The position numbers and the translations under genes are program-made. Shown here in pieces: positions 12,561 to 12,835 of a DNA stretch of 12,835 nucleotides; positions within the stretch are counted from its first letter, which is position 1; each line of letters opens with the position of its first letter. A model generated the notes under the pieces. The model did no database searches, was not told the DNA's origin, and saw only the letters and a program-made list of their open reading frames with translations. The stretch comes from Baffinella frigidus. Taxonomy: Eukaryota; Cryptophyceae; Cryptomonadales; Baffinellaceae. Location of the stretch: NCBI GenBank assembly GCA_026770585.1, contig MU646569.1, positions 182,781-195,615 on the forward strand, in the 5' to 3' direction.

Positions 12561-12743
12561 GTTTATTCTGTTCGCATGGACAGCCTCGTGAGGGGGAGGC
12601 AAAGTCTATGTAGCCGCCTAGACGATTTTTTTTACCACGGTCCCTTCACGAAACGGATATTTGTACTGGGGCGTAACGGTTTGACCATGTTAGGTAGGGA
12701 TGATTTGGTTCACCTGGGATTCGAAGGGGCAGTTCCCGCACGC

Positions 12744-12748
<5 letters not shown>
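12561..12748. other. Unassigned segment before the terminal microsatellite
   Basis: No ORF of note. GATTTGGTTCAC at 12699-12710 matches the arm of the family G element (3166-3306), and GTAACGGTTTGACC recalls the conserved B motif. These suggest decayed elements only. Confidence 0.35.
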
Positions 12749-12817
<69 letters not shown>

Positions 12818-12835
12818 TCTCTCTCTCTCTCTCCC
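12749..12835. repeat. (TC)n microsatellite with a (CG)n interruption at the window end
   Basis: More than 50 bases of pure CT repeat are followed by (CG) repeats at about 12805-12816 and more CT. The window stops within simple repeats, which may mark an assembly limit. Confidence 0.95.

Noticed and set aside
12317-12613. 98-codon plus-strand frame
   Set aside because: It starts with GTG and runs through the 114-bp TIR element. No domain is recognised.
12690-12725. A possible tRNA T-arm (GGATTCGAAGG near 12717)
   Set aside because: No acceptor stem, D-arm or anticodon arm can be built around it, and similar short words occur in the repeat families.
1-12835. CRISPR-like regular repeats
   Set aside because: The regularly spaced repeats (25-bp dimers, E cores, minisatellite) have repetitive or microsatellite spacers rather than unique ones of constant length, and the sequence is eukaryotic.

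Overview
This window looks like a repeat-rich, probably subtelomeric piece of a eukaryotic nuclear genome. The main evidence is long tracts of the plant/algal-type telomere heptamer TTTAGGG and degenerate variants (TTTCGGG, TTGAGGG, TTCAGGG, TTTGGGG, GGGTA), mixed with microsatellites, minisatellites and many short inverted-repeat elements. The one convincing gene has a eukaryotic Kozak context, an ER-type signal peptide and a GTGAGT splice-donor-like sequence at its 3' end. A unicellular alga or related protist with TTTAGGG telomeres (for example a cryptophyte) is my best guess. The sequence alone does not prove the lineage. I see no bacterial operons, rRNA, tRNA or CRISPR.

Layout. 1-592: degenerate G-rich telomere-like DNA with a 119-bp tandem repeat. 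593-1470: a 60-bp repeat on both sides of a TA-rich microsatellite, then short tandem repeats and a (GGGTA)14 tract. 1471-2077: three inverted-repeat (foldback) elements. 2090-3085: G-rich telomere-like DNA with three copies of an unrelated ~42-bp module, switching to C-rich orientation at about 2935. 3086-5604: the only largely single-copy region. It holds a secreted or lumenal ankyrin-repeat gene (4263-4754, +) and a doubtful divergent ORF (3079-3990, -). 5605-6090: TIR element A1 and the P-hairpin family. 6140-6610: a GC-rich minisatellite. 6625-7460: TTTGGGG-type repeats and alternating head-to-head telomeric blocks. 7461-10044: two tandem arrays built on one 50-75 bp core (E), one with C-rich telomeric spacers (~180-bp unit) and one with TATG/TGTA microsatellite spacers, plus nested inverted-repeat elements. 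10045-12120: TIR elements of families A and B, a near-perfect 104-bp-arm hairpin, and the best TTTAGGG tracts. 12121-12835: degenerate elements, ending in a (TC)n/(CG)n run.

The non-genic part contains at least five kinds of small element (about 84-221 bp) without coding capacity that behave like non-autonomous TIR transposons or foldback elements. The most interesting feature is that families A and B (three copies each, plus one partial B copy) carry a short palindrome at the same distance from the left terminus. Its sequence differs between copies while its symmetry is kept and the flanking sequence is conserved. A second strong signal is the 221-bp hairpin at 10501-10721 (about 103/104 arm identity, 13-nt loop).

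No set of genes working as a pathway can be read from this window.
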